Assembly (NCBI RefSeq): GCF_013155335.1
Contig: NZ_JABJQZ010000004.1
Span: 1 to 64,000, forward strand
From: Nocardioides sp. zg-1230
GTDB lineage: Bacteria; Actinomycetota; Actinomycetes; Propionibacteriales; Nocardioidaceae
Length of the DNA: 64,000 nt
Reading direction: 5' to 3'
The notes below the pieces were generated by a model. The model saw only the letters and a program-made list of their open reading frames with translations, did not search any database and was not told the DNA's origin. A program made the position numbers and the translations under genes. Every line of letters starts with the position of its first letter. Positions within the stretch are counted from its first letter, which is position 1. Below, in pieces: positions 19,213 to 27,501 of the stretch.

Positions 19213-20565
19213 CTACGAGGCCAGGGTGTAGTTGCTGGCGAGCCGGAGCTCGACTGGGGAGTAGCCGACGGTGCCTGCTGGTCCGCCCGGTAGTGGTGGT
19301 GAGGTGGAGCGGGTGATGCGGAGGTGTTCGGTGACGCTGTGGACCTCGTGGAGGTGCTTGTGGCCGGGGTCGGCGACCCAGGAGGTCCAGCCGGGTGATT
19401 CCTTGACGTAGTTGCAGCGCTCGCACAGGCCTTGGCCGTTGGCGGCTTCGGTGGGCCCGCCATCGGCGGCGGGGGTGATGTGGTCGTGGTGCCGGATGGC
19501 GGCGTTGCAGCCCGGGGTGCGGCAGGTGCCGGCGTCGCGGAGGTCGAGGAGCTCGGCGAGCTGGCCGTCGAAGCGGCGGCTGGTGGACTCCATCGCCACG
19601 AGCACCCGGTCCTCGGGGCTGGCGAAGAGTCGCCGGAGGGTGGCCTTCGCGGCGTCGCTGGCGCGGCGTACCCACTCCGTGCAGAGTGCTGCGGGCAGGA
19701 ACCCCTCACCGGGGACGAGGCCGGGCTCGGTGCCGGTGTCGAGGAGGGACTCGACCCCGATGACGAGGTTGACGCGCACCGGGACCGGGTCGGTGACGGT
19801 CTCGGCGCCGGTGATCCGGGCGGCGAGGGTGTCGGCGCGGACCTGCCCGGCGGTGCGCACGTCACCGTCGGTGCGGGCGGTCGCGGCCGCAGCGTCGAGG
19901 GCCGTGCGGACCGCGGCGAGGACCTCGAGGGGCAGGGTGGCGGTGAGCTGTCCGGTGCCGTCGTCGAGGGCACGGCTGGTAACCCGCCGGTCGGCGCGAG
20001 CTCGTCGGCAACGCCGGGTCTCGGACTCGGCGGCGTGGGTGAGGCACGAGCGGCGCACCGCCTGGCGCAGGCGGACGTCGCCGAGGCCGGCCAGTCGTGG
20101 GACGAGGTCGGCGTCGACCATGCTGCGCTGCTCGGGCGTGAGGTGGGCCACCTCGCGCGCGATGGCGAAGGCTCGCTCCTCGGTGAGCTCGCCGCGGGCG
20201 AGGGCGCTCAGGGTGAGGGGGAGGTGGTCGCGCAGCCGCCGCGACAGCAGCACCCGCTGCTCACCTGCGTGGGGGCTCGCCATCGTGGCGAGCGCTACCT
20301 CGGCGCCGATCGACATCGCCCGCGGCGGCGTACGCCGACCGCTCACAGGCACGTCCACGTCGACCTCGGTGTCGGCAGCGTCTGCGAACGTGGCCGTGAC
20401 GACCACCTTCGCCGCCGCGGCGGCTGACGTGATCCGCTCGAGGGCCTCGAGCTGGTCGAGGTGGTCGACCGGCGTGGCACCGGGTGTCAGGTCGGCGAGC
20501 AGATCGGCGAGGGCGTGCAGGTCGGCGGCCTGCCACACCTGACCGTCTGCTTGAGCCGCCGTCAT
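19213..20565 (-). CDS. DUF222/13E12-type HNH endonuclease
   Basis: A 450-residue protein with an N-terminal DUF222 domain (QLEALERITSAAAAAKV through HLTPEQRSMVDADLV) and a C-terminal HNH nuclease with a zinc knuckle: CRTPGCN, DHITP, then GLCERCNY. This is the 13E12-repeat family, present in many copies in mycobacteria and Nocardioides and probably mobile. MTAAQADG is the start, preceded by GGGAGA. A perfect SOS box lies 20 nt upstream. Its 3' end abuts the ruined kinase gene, consistent with a past insertion. Confidence 0.9.
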   Translation of the reverse strand: MTAAQADGQVWQAADLHALADLLADLTPGATPVDHLDQLEALERITSAAAAAKVVVTATFADAADTEVDVDVPVSGRRTPPRAMSIGAEVALATMASPHAGEQRVLLSRRLRDHLPLTLSALARGELTEERAFAIAREVAHLTPEQRSMVDADLVPRLAGLGDVRLRQAVRRSCLTHAAESETRRCRRARADRRVTSRALDDGTGQLTATLPLEVLAAVRTALDAAAATARTDGDVRTAGQVRADTLAARITGAETVTDPVPVRVNLVIGVESLLDTGTEPGLVPGEGFLPAALCTEWVRRASDAAKATLRRLFASPEDRVLVAMESTSRRFDGQLAELLDLRDAGTCRTPGCNAAIRHHDHITPAADGGPTEAANGQGLCERCNYVKESPGWTSWVADPGHKHLHEVHSVTEHLRITRSTSPPLPGGPAGTVGYSPVELRLASNYTLAS

Positions 20566-20585
20566 CTCATCTCCCCGAGCCGTCG

Positions 20586-20601
20586 TCGAACGTGTGTTCG
20601 A
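20586..20601. promoter_or_regulatory. LexA (SOS) box upstream of the HNH gene
   Basis: TCGAACGTGTGTTCGA matches the mycobacterial/Bacillus-type SOS consensus TCGAAC-N4-GTTCGA perfectly. It lies 20 nt before the ATG of the HNH gene, at promoter distance. In M. tuberculosis some 13E12 copies are known to carry LexA sites. Confidence 0.8.
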
Positions 20602-20806
20602 TTGTCCCACGACTCGTGTCCCACCGTCAACGCCGGCCAGTCCCCGATGTGGATGATTCGACGCCGGGACGGGGAGGCCGGGGCATCGGTCCCGACAGCC
20701 GTGCCGCTGCCCTCCCTCATGTCGAGCGGGCGCGAGGAGCGCTGCGAGTCCGCAGCCACACTCAGCCGCTTCGGTGCCGGCGGTCCGGCTCTGCCAAACT
20801 CCTCCC

Positions 20807-21340
20807 ATGCGTGTTCACCTGGGCTCCGACCATGCCGGCCTCGAGCTGAAGGACCACCTGATGACCTGGCTGGTGGACCACGGCTACGAGGCCGTCGACC
20901 ACGGTCCGTTCGTCTACGACGCCCTCGACGACTACCCGTGCTTCTGCCTCCGGGCGGCCGAGGGGGTCGCGGCCGACCGCGCCGAGGGGCTCGACAGCCT
21001 GGGCGTCGTGATCGGCGGCTCCGGCAACGGCGAGCAGATCGCGGCCAACAAGGTCGAGGGCATCCGATGTGCCCTGGCCTGGTCGGAGGAGACGGCGGTG
21101 CTGGCCCGCGAGCACAACGACGCCAACGTCGTCTCGGTCGGCGGCCGGATGCACCCGGTGGACGACATGACCCGGTTCGTCGAGGTCTTCCTGACCACGC
21201 CCTTCTCCGGCGACGAGCGACACGTGCGTCGCATCGGCCAGCTCTCGACCTACGACGAGTCGGGCGAGCTGCCCCCGCTGCCGGAGTCGGCCCTGCGTGG
21301 TCCCGACCCGGAGACGTCCTCCGACGACGCGGATGCCTGA
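20807..21340 (+). CDS. rpiB: Ribose-5-phosphate isomerase B
   Basis: A 177-residue RpiB/LacAB-fold enzyme interconverting ribose-5-phosphate and ribulose-5-phosphate. Seen are the phosphate/sugar site SDHAG (7-11), the GGSGNGEQIAANK loop (70-82) and HxxN-type REHNDANVVSVGGR. Glu76 occupies the position of the catalytic Glu75 of M. tuberculosis RpiB; as in that enzyme, the loop has no catalytic Cys. The ATG at 20807 has CAAACT 6 nt upstream. Nei overlaps its stop by 8 nt (ATGCCTGA). Confidence 0.94.
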   Translation: MRVHLGSDHAGLELKDHLMTWLVDHGYEAVDHGPFVYDALDDYPCFCLRAAEGVAADRAEGLDSLGVVIGGSGNGEQIAANKVEGIRCALAWSEETAVLAREHNDANVVSVGGRMHPVDDMTRFVEVFLTTPFSGDERHVRRIGQLSTYDESGELPPLPESALRGPDPETSSDDADA

Positions 21341-22241
21341 GGGGCACACCCTTCGCAAGCTGGCCGACGACCTGACCGCCGCCTTCGCTGGGCGGAGGGT
21401 CCGGGTGTCGTCACCGCAGGGCCGCTTCGCCGCCGACGCGGAGCAGCTCGACGGCTCGCGCGTGGTCGGTGCCGACTCCGCCGGCAAGCACCTGTTCCTC
21501 GAGCTCGAGGGTGAGCGCGTCGTGCACGTCCACCTCGGCCTGATCGGCCAGCTCGACGTGCGTACGACGCCCGCGGGCGGCGTGGTGCCCGACCCGGTCG
21601 GCGCCGTACGACTGCGTCTGGTCACGGTGGGCGACCCCGTCGACCCCCGCCCGGCGGCGTACGCCGACCTGCGTGGCGCCATCATCTGCGACCTGGTGGG
21701 TGCCGCGCGGCGCGCCGAGATCCTGGGGCGCCTCGGTCCCGACCCGCTGCGACCCGACGCCGACCCCGACCTCGCCTGGCGCCGCATCTCGGCGAGCCCT
21801 CGGGCGATCGGCGACCTGCTGATGGACCAGAAGGTGCTGGCGGGCGTCGGCAACGTCTACCGCGCCGAGGTGCTCTTCCGGCACCGCATCCACCCGCTGC
21901 GCCCGGGCAACACCCTGCGCAGCGGCCAGTGGCGGGCGATGTGGGCCGACCTCGTCGAGCTCATGGCAGAGGGCGTGCGCACCGGCAGGATCGACACGGT
22001 GCGACCCGAGCACACCCCCGAGGCGATGGGGCGCCCACCCCGCAAGGACGACCACGGGGGCGAGGTCTACGTCTACCGCCGCACCTCGCAGCCCTGCCTG
22101 GTCTGCGGGGCGACGGTGCGTACCGGTGAGCTGGTCGGACGCAACACGTTCTGGTGCCCCAAATGCCAGCCGAAGTTCCGCTCCCGGGCCGTACGATCTG
22201 CCACCAAGGGGACCGGGAGAGCAGGAGGGGCTCGGGGATGA
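21333..22241 (+). CDS. nei: Fpg/Nei-family DNA glycosylase (Nei1-like)
   Basis: A 302-residue base-excision repair enzyme. It begins MPEGHT, so Pro2 and Glu3 are the catalytic pair after Met removal. The helix-two-turn-helix MDQKVLAGVGNVYRAEVLF is present, and the C-terminal zinc finger reads CLVCG then FWCPKCQ. Overall resemblance is to M. tuberculosis Nei1 (Rv2464c), which also neighbours rpiB. It removes oxidised pyrimidines and cuts the backbone by beta/delta elimination. The start overlaps the rpiB stop, and the phosphatase ATG overlaps its own stop. Confidence 0.93.
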   Translation: MPEGHTLRKLADDLTAAFAGRRVRVSSPQGRFAADAEQLDGSRVVGADSAGKHLFLELEGERVVHVHLGLIGQLDVRTTPAGGVVPDPVGAVRLRLVTVGDPVDPRPAAYADLRGAIICDLVGAARRAEILGRLGPDPLRPDADPDLAWRRISASPRAIGDLLMDQKVLAGVGNVYRAEVLFRHRIHPLRPGNTLRSGQWRAMWADLVELMAEGVRTGRIDTVRPEHTPEAMGRPPRKDDHGGEVYVYRRTSQPCLVCGATVRTGELVGRNTFWCPKCQPKFRSRAVRSATKGTGRAGGARG

Positions 22242-23293
22242 GTTCTCCATCGCTCAACACCGCCGCGAACCGGCTCGTTCCGCGGGGGTCGCGCACCCTG
22301 GTCGCGCTCGTCGTCGCGACGGTTCTCATCGGCCTGGCCATCTGGCGCTTCGACGAGAGCCTCCCGCTGGTCAGCCTGCTCGTCCCGTTGGTGCTCTCCA
22401 GCCTGGTGCTGGGGCCGCGGCAGCTGCCGTGGTTCGTGGTCTTCGTGCTCCTGGTCCTGGCCCTGGTGGTGCCGACCCAGGAGAAGATCGACCTTCGTAT
22501 CGCGCTGACCGTGGCCATCATCTTCGGCCTCGGGTTCGTAGTGCTGCTGTCGTCGTTCCGTCGCACGCGCCTCGGCGTGGCGGGCATCCAGGGCGAGATG
22601 ATGTTCGTCGACCTGCGCGACCGCATCCTTCGACAGGGCGGCATCCCCGACCTGCCCGCGGAGTGGTACGCCGCCAGCGAGCTCCGGTCGGCCGGGGGCA
22701 CCCCGTTCGCCGGTGACTTCGTCGTCGCCTCGCGCGTCGAGGGCCGCCTCGAGGTGGCCGTCGTCGACGTCTCCGGCAAGGGCCAGGGCGCCGGCACCCG
22801 CGCCCTGCTGCTGTGCGGCGCACTCGGCGGGCTGCTGAGCGCCCTGCCGCCCAGTGAGTTCCTCGACGGCGCCAACCGGTTCCTGCTCCAGCAGGACTGG
22901 GACGAGGGGTTCGCCACCGCGATCCACCTCTCGCTCGACCTCGCGACAGGCCACTACGACATCCGCAGCGCCGGTCATCCCCCGGCCGCCCTGCGCCACG
23001 CCGGTTCCGGTCGCTGGGAGGTGCTGGAGTCGGAGGGGCCGATCCTGGGCCTCATCGACGGGGCGAGCTTCCCCGCGGTCTCGGGGGAGATGCGCCGCGG
23101 CGATGCGCTGCTGCTCTACACCGACGGCATGGTCGAGACCCGCAACCGCGACATCGCGCTCGGCATCGACCGGATGCTCGGCCAGGCCGAGCGGCTGCTG
23201 CGCGGCGAGTTCGAGGGCGGGGCCACCCGCCTCGTCGAGGCGCTAGGGTCGCGCAACGACGACCGCGCCCTGCTGCTGGTGCACCGGCGCTGA
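22238..23293 (+). CDS. Membrane SpoIIE/PP2C-type Ser/Thr phosphatase
   Basis: A 351-residue protein with several N-terminal hydrophobic helices (residues about 20-105, including VALVVATVLIGLAIWRF) and a cytoplasmic SpoIIE/RsbU-type PP2C domain. Metal-binding aspartates are in VVDVSGKGQGAG and LLLYTDGMVE, with GHPPAAL between them. Such phosphatases usually dephosphorylate anti-sigma-factor antagonists. No partner kinase or antagonist gene is nearby. ATGA overlap with nei makes it the third gene of an rpiB-nei-phosphatase operon, which is an unexpected combination. Confidence 0.85.
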   Translation: MSSPSLNTAANRLVPRGSRTLVALVVATVLIGLAIWRFDESLPLVSLLVPLVLSSLVLGPRQLPWFVVFVLLVLALVVPTQEKIDLRIALTVAIIFGLGFVVLLSSFRRTRLGVAGIQGEMMFVDLRDRILRQGGIPDLPAEWYAASELRSAGGTPFAGDFVVASRVEGRLEVAVVDVSGKGQGAGTRALLLCGALGGLLSALPPSEFLDGANRFLLQQDWDEGFATAIHLSLDLATGHYDIRSAGHPPAALRHAGSGRWEVLESEGPILGLIDGASFPAVSGEMRRGDALLLYTDGMVETRNRDIALGIDRMLGQAERLLRGEFEGGATRLVEALGSRNDDRALLLVHRR

Positions 23294-23368
23294 GCCGGTT
23301 GGGGCGCACGCTCACGCGTGTGGCACCATGACACCCGCACCGGCGAGAACCACGTCGTCGGGACGCGC

Positions 23369-23442
23369 GCGGATGTAGCTCAATGGTAGAGCCCCAGTCT
23401 TCCAAACTGGCTACGCGGGTTCGATTCCCGTCATCCGCTCCA
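23369..23442 (+). tRNA. tRNA-Gly (anticodon TCC)
   Basis: The acceptor GCGGATG pairs with CATCCGC. The anticodon stem CCAGT/ACTGG encloses loop CTTCCAA, so the anticodon is TCC (Gly). T-arm GGGTTCGATTCCC is intact, and discriminator T is followed by an encoded CCA. Confidence 0.95.
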
Positions 23443-23488
23443 AGCAGGCCGCGGCGTCTCCTCCCGGAGCGCGTCGGGGCCCGTTTGG

Positions 23489-23561
23489 CGGGGCGTAGCG
23501 TAGTGGCTAGCGCGCCTGCTTTGGGAGCAGGAGATCGCAGGTTCGAGTCCTGTCGCCCCGA
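23489..23561 (+). tRNA. tRNA-Pro (anticodon TGG)
   Basis: The acceptor CGGGGCG pairs with CGCCCCG. The anticodon stem CCTGC/GCAGG encloses loop TTTGGGA, giving anticodon TGG (Pro). T-arm GCAGGTTCGAGTCCTG is present. The discriminator is A and CCA is not encoded, unlike the neighbouring tRNA-Gly. Confidence 0.95.
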
Positions 23562-23642
23562 CCCACCAGCCGACTCCAGCCCCACCCGTCACGCCGGCGA
23601 GGGCCACGCTTCGCGTGATTCGGCCTGTGCGCGCGCCGTCGA

Positions 23643-23648
23643 TAGACT
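23643..23648 (+). promoter_or_regulatory. -10 TAGACT, tig promoter
   Basis: TAGACT lies 94 nt upstream of the tig GTG, downstream of the tRNA genes. It would give a leader of about 85 nt; no clear -35 is seen. Confidence 0.35.
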
Positions 23649-23742
23649 GGCGAGGTTTGCGGTCGCCGGGCTCCGTGCCGTGGCGATGCCGCACCTTTCC
23701 CCGTGTGGTCCACCCACAGACCTTCAGCATCAGGAGACATTT

Positions 23743-25140
23743 GTGAAGAGCGCCGTCGAGACCTTGAGCCCCACCCGGGCCAAGCTGACCGTCGAGGTGC
23801 CCTTCGAGGAGCTCAAGCCGAGCCTCGACGCGGCGTACCAGAAGATCGCGAAGCAGATCAACGTCCCGGGCTTCCGCCGGGGCAAGGTCCCGCCGGCGGT
23901 CATCGACCGCCAGGTCGGCCGCGGCCCGGTCCTCGACGAGGCGATCAACGCCGTCGTCCCGCAGCAGTACATGGCTGCCCTGCAGGAGCACGACCTCGAG
24001 CCGCTGGCCCAGCCGGAGATCGAGGTGACGAAGTTCGAGGACAACGAGTCCTTGGAGTTCACCGCCGAGGTCGACGTCAAGCCCGACTTCGAGCTGCCGG
24101 CCTACGACGGCCTCGAGGCCAGCGTCGAGGACGTCGAGATCAGCGACGCCGACGTCGACGAGCAGGTCGAGGCGCTGCGTGAGCGCTTCGGCACCCTCGT
24201 CCCCGTCGAGCGCGCGGCTGCCGACGGCGACTTCGTCACCATCGACCTGGTCGCGGCCAAGGACGGCGAGACCGTCGAGGGCGGCGAGGTCACCGGCATG
24301 TCCTACAAGGTCGGCCGCGGCGGCATGATCGACGGCCTCGACGAGGCCCTCGTCGGCCTCTCCGCCGGCGACGACGCGACCTTCGACTCCGAGCTCGCCG
24401 GTGGTGACCTGGTCGGCGAGCCCGTCCAGGTGACGGTCAAGGTCACGGCCGTGCAGGAGCAGCAGCTCCCCGAGTACGACGACGAGTTCGCCCAGCTCGC
24501 CTCCGAGTTCGACACGGCCGAGGAGCTCACCGCCGACGTGCGCGAGCGCCTCGGGCGCGGCAAGCGCCTCGAGCAGGCCGCCGCCGCCCGCGACGCGGTC
24601 CTCGAGGCCCTGCTGGAGAAGGTCTCCATCCCGCTGCCCGAGGTGATGGTCACCGACGAGCTCAACGCCCGTCGTCAGAACGTCGAGCAGCAGCTCGGCT
24701 TCGCCGGCATCACCATGGAGAAGTACCTCGAGGACGAGGGCCAGACCCAGGAGGAGTTCGAGGCCGACCTCGAGCGCCGGGTCCGCGACGCCGTCGCCGC
24801 CCAGTTCATCCTCGACAAGATCGCGAAGAAGGAGGAGTTCGGCATCGACCAGGCCGAGCTCTCCGAGCACCTCGTGCGGCGCGCCCAGCAGTCCGGCCAG
24901 GACCCGCAGGAGTTCGCCAACCACATGTTCGAGCACAACCACATCCCCGAGCTCGTGCAGGAGATCCTGCGCGGCAAGGCGCTGGCCACGATCGTCGAGG
25001 CGGCGACCGTGAAGGACGCCTCGGGCAACGTGGTCGAGCTCAAGAACCTGCGCCCCGACGGCACGATCGGCGCGGAGCCGGTCGAGACGAGCACCGACGA
25101 GGCTGCCGCTCCCGAGAAGGCGGAGTCCGACGAGGCCTGA
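23743..25140 (+). CDS. tig: Trigger factor
   Basis: A 465-residue ribosome-associated chaperone and peptidyl-prolyl isomerase. The ribosome-docking signature GFRRGKVP lies near residue 45, the FKBP domain at about residues 155-245 (DFVTIDLVAAKDGETVEGG, YKVGRGGMIDGLDEALVG), and the long helical chaperone arms follow. The C-terminal tail is acidic. VKSAVET at the GTG is the start, after AGGAGA. It lies upstream of clpP1P2 and clpX as in most bacteria, but here three unrelated genes separate tig from clpP1. Confidence 0.96.
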   Translation: MKSAVETLSPTRAKLTVEVPFEELKPSLDAAYQKIAKQINVPGFRRGKVPPAVIDRQVGRGPVLDEAINAVVPQQYMAALQEHDLEPLAQPEIEVTKFEDNESLEFTAEVDVKPDFELPAYDGLEASVEDVEISDADVDEQVEALRERFGTLVPVERAAADGDFVTIDLVAAKDGETVEGGEVTGMSYKVGRGGMIDGLDEALVGLSAGDDATFDSELAGGDLVGEPVQVTVKVTAVQEQQLPEYDDEFAQLASEFDTAEELTADVRERLGRGKRLEQAAAARDAVLEALLEKVSIPLPEVMVTDELNARRQNVEQQLGFAGITMEKYLEDEGQTQEEFEADLERRVRDAVAAQFILDKIAKKEEFGIDQAELSEHLVRRAQQSGQDPQEFANHMFEHNHIPELVQEILRGKALATIVEAATVKDASGNVVELKNLRPDGTIGAEPVETSTDEAAAPEKAESDEA

Positions 25141-25160
25141 GCCTCCCGCACCACGAGCAC

Positions 25161-25198
25161 CACGACCGGCGTCCACCCTCGGGTGGGCGCCGGTCGTG
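25161..25198 (+). terminator. Terminator of tig
   Basis: CACGACCGGCG pairs with CGCCGGTCGTG, extended through a T-G pair and CCACCC/GGGTGG to a tight loop, about 18 bp in all, 20 nt after the tig stop. It serves the convergent lipoprotein gene equally. Confidence 0.75.
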
Positions 25199-25209
25199 TC
25201 GTTCGGGGG

Positions 25210-25761
25210 TCAGCTGATCGAGCCGCCGGAGGAGACGATCGTCAGGTCGTTGATCAACCACTCGTCGTCACGCTGCTCGAGCGTCGCGGTGCCGTCCCAG
25301 TGGCCCTCCGCAGCCAGTGGGTCGTCGCGCTGCACCTCGTCGCCGATCATCGGATAGCTCAGGCCGGTGCTGCGGAACTCGAAGTCGACGAGGATCTCGT
25401 CCCCGACCCACCGCATGTCGGACAGCTCGACGCTCACCTCGTCGTCGGTGATGAGCGACGGGCGGTCGCTCGTGCTGGACTCGTACGCTGCGGCCGGGTT
25501 GACGTCAGGGGACGTGAGGTAGGCCGCCTGCTTGTCGAGCCGGACGCTGAACGGGTCCTCGGCTCGCCCCTTCACCGCGAAGAAGGCCCGCACCGTCGCT
25601 TCCGCTTCGCGCATCGCTGCCGCGTCAGCGGTCCCGGACGAGACGGACGGGCTCGGTGCGGGCTCGTCCGAGGAGGACTGCGTGCCGCACGCGGTCATGC
25701 AGAGCGCCAGTGTCGCCCCGGCACAGCGTGCCGCCCGGCTGAGCCGGTGTCCCCCGTCCAC
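25210..25761 (-). CDS. Putative lipoprotein, unknown function
   Basis: A 183-residue secreted protein: basic N-terminus, short hydrophobic core and a lipobox-like CMTAC with Cys near residue 25, then a Ser/Pro/Asp-rich linker. The mature domain (AEATVRAFFAVKG to DDEWLINDLTIVSSGG) resembles NTF2/SnoaL-like cup folds seen in many actinobacterial lipoproteins, but this is inference. The GTG start has TAGGGT 6 nt upstream on the minus strand. Confidence 0.65.
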   Translation of the reverse strand: MDGGHRLSRAARCAGATLALCMTACGTQSSSDEPAPSPSVSSGTADAAAMREAEATVRAFFAVKGRAEDPFSVRLDKQAAYLTSPDVNPAAAYESSTSDRPSLITDDEVSVELSDMRWVGDEILVDFEFRSTGLSYPMIGDEVQRDDPLAAEGHWDGTATLEQRDDEWLINDLTIVSSGGSIS

Positions 25762-25767
25762 CGTCCC

Positions 25768-25773
25768 ACCCTA
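25768..25773 (-). promoter_or_regulatory. -10 TAGGGT, leaderless promoter of the lipoprotein gene
   Basis: On the minus strand TAGGGT sits 6 nt before the GTG at 25761, with no ribosome-binding site between. Confidence 0.5.
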
Positions 25774-25818
25774 GGGAGGAGGACGCCGCGCGTCAGCGAA
25801 ACCGCGCGTCAGCGAAAC

Positions 25819-26982
25819 TCAGCGGTCGGTCAGCTCGAGCACGTCGAGGGCGTAGCGGGCGATCGCGGCACGCTGGCGCGACCAGTGGTCCAGCGCGGCC
25901 TCGTCGGGGTCGTCGAGCCTCTCGAGCGGCAGGCTGGGCAGGCCGTTGAACAGCATCAGGCTCACGGCGTGGGCGCGGCGGACCTCCTGCAGCGAGACGT
26001 CGAGGCCCTCGTCGGCGAGCCCGGCGGCGTACGACGCCACGCACGCGGCCGCTCGCTCGGGCAGGTCGTCGGCGTCCTGCTGCCCGATCTGGATGTCTCC
26101 CACCAGCAGCTGGGCCAGGTCGAAGCCCACCGGTTGGGGCCGCCAGAAGCCGAAGTCGATCAGCGTGAAGCCCGGGTCGCCCGCGCGGCGCAGCAGGTTG
26201 TTGGGGCAGGCGTCGCCGTGGGAGGCCAGGTGGCGGGAGGAGGCGAACTCCTGCGCCAGCACGTCGAGGTGGCGTGCTGCTGCCAGGAGGCCGTCGCGCA
26301 GGTCGCCGAAGTGCTCGGCGACGACGGGGTGGCGCCACGTGGCGTCGTCGTGCAGGCCGGGGAGCACGGTGTGGGCCAGTCGGCCGGCGACGAAGCTGTC
26401 GACGTGCCACGGCTGCGGGTCGATGCCGGCCAGCCCCGCGACCTCGGGACTGGCGGAGAGCCGGCCGAGCAGGCGCGCGGCACGGACGCTGTCGTCGGCG
26501 TCCCACGCCACGGGGTCGGCCGCGACGGCCTCCATCCAGACCACGGCGGTCTCGTCGGGACGCTCCTCGACGCGCAGCCCGCGCGGCATCGTCAGTCCCT
26601 CGGGGAGCCGTTCGCGCAGGTCGGAGGCGTAGACGAGTGGTTCAGCACGCCACGGGAGCGAGGCGGCCGCCCACTCGCCGATCTCAGGAGGTACGCCGGC
26701 GAAGGCGGGGGAGTGCCGCCAGTTGTGCACTCGCTTCACGAAGAGGGTGAACGGCGCCGGACCGTTCCCCGCGTCGGCGTGCCCGTGGACCCACGTGCGC
26801 GCGCCGGTGAGGATCGACGGGACGTCGTAGGCGACGGGCTCGGCCGTGGAGTCGAGCAGCCGTACCGACGGCAGGTCCCACAGTTCGGCGACCATCGCCT
26901 CGAGCTCGGCGCCGGTGACGTCGTCGGCCCCGAGCACCTCACGCCGGTCGACCCCGGGCAACGGCGTGAAAGTTGCTTTCAT
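25819..26982 (-). CDS. Aminoglycoside-phosphotransferase-like (APH/choline-kinase fold) protein
   Basis: A 387-residue protein of the APH/protein-kinase-like fold. The catalytic loop is HGDACPNN (near residue 255) and the metal-binding motif is IDFGFW (near residue 275), matching HGDxxxxN and the DFG-type Asp. It should phosphorylate a small molecule, identity unknown. The start MKATFTP lies 24 bp from the start of a divergent MarR gene, so MarR control is very likely. A TACATT hexamer 8 nt before the ATG suggests a leaderless message. A resistance or detoxification role is speculative. Confidence 0.75.
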   Translation of the reverse strand: MKATFTPLPGVDRREVLGADDVTGAELEAMVAELWDLPSVRLLDSTAEPVAYDVPSILTGARTWVHGHADAGNGPAPFTLFVKRVHNWRHSPAFAGVPPEIGEWAAASLPWRAEPLVYASDLRERLPEGLTMPRGLRVEERPDETAVVWMEAVAADPVAWDADDSVRAARLLGRLSASPEVAGLAGIDPQPWHVDSFVAGRLAHTVLPGLHDDATWRHPVVAEHFGDLRDGLLAAARHLDVLAQEFASSRHLASHGDACPNNLLRRAGDPGFTLIDFGFWRPQPVGFDLAQLLVGDIQIGQQDADDLPERAAACVASYAAGLADEGLDVSLQEVRRAHAVSLMLFNGLPSLPLERLDDPDEAALDHWSRQRAAIARYALDVLELTDR

Positions 26983-27009
26983 GGACAAGGAATGTAAGTT
27001 GCTTTCATG
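26970..27009. promoter_or_regulatory. MarR-type duplicated operator with overlapping divergent -10 boxes
   Basis: The 14-mer AAGTTGCTTTCATG occurs at 26970-26983 and again at 26996-27009. The first is part of the palindrome GAAAG-TTG-CTTTC. Minus-strand TACATT (26991-26996) is 8 nt before the phosphotransferase ATG; plus-strand TAAGTT (26995-27000) is 6 nt before the MarR ATG, so the two hexamers share 2 bp. Both start codons lie within operator copies. Confidence 0.65.
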
Positions 27010-27432
27010 ACTGGCGTCAAGAGGCTTCCGGCGGCCCGACCGCACCTGCCGATGCTGATGGGGATGGTCTTCGGACGGCTGCGCGAGCGGCTGGCCGCGG
27101 ACGCGCCCGACCTGCGGCCCTCCCAGCTGCGCGTGCTGGAGTGGCTGCCGCAGGAGGGGCTGACGATCAGCGAGCTGGCCGAGTGCGCCGAGATGACCAC
27201 CCAGGGGTGCGGCCAGTTCGTCCGCCAGCTCGAGGCGCTCGGCATGGTGACCGTGACCGTGGCCGACCACGACGCCCGGGCCCGCGTCGTACGCATCACC
27301 GACGCCGGCCGTGACGCCCTCGCCCGTGCCGCGGCGGTGCTGGCAGCCTGCGACGAGGCGTGGGCAGCGCAGGTGGGCCCGGAGCGGTGGCGGGTCTTCC
27401 GGGAGGTGCTGGAGGAGGTCGCCCTCGACTGA
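27007..27432 (+). CDS. MarR-family transcriptional regulator
   Basis: A 141-residue winged-helix protein: [28 protein letters not shown] is the helix-turn-helix, [16 protein letters not shown] the wing, and terminal helices form the dimer region. The ATG is preceded by TAAGTT at 6 nt and by one copy of the repeated operator, so it probably represses itself and the divergent phosphotransferase gene at once. The insertion of this pair separates tig from clpP1. Confidence 0.88.
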   Translation: MTGVKRLPAARPHLPMLMGMVFGRLRERLAADAPDLRPSQLRVLEWLPQEGLTISELAECAEMTTQGCGQFVRQLEALGMVTVTVADHDARARVVRITDAGRDALARAAAVLAACDEAWAAQVGPERWRVFREVLEEVALD

Positions 27433-27449
27433 GGGTGCGGCCCTGAATC

Positions 27450-27463
27450 CGCTGTGGGCGAAC
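27450..27463 (+). promoter_or_regulatory. ClgR-like box upstream of clpP1
   Basis: CGCTGTGGGCGAAC differs at one position from the core of the ClgR consensus recalled for corynebacteria (CGCYNANRGCGWWS). Its centre is about 58 bp before the clpP1 start, suitable for an activator site. Confidence 0.45.
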
Positions 27464-27501
27464 AGGGTGGGTCAGCGCGTGGAAGTGTCCGTCCTTCCGG
27501 C

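Noticed and set aside
20602..20806. Remaining 5' half of the broken kinase on the far side of the HNH gene
   Set aside because: All minus-strand frames there lack kinase-like blocks.
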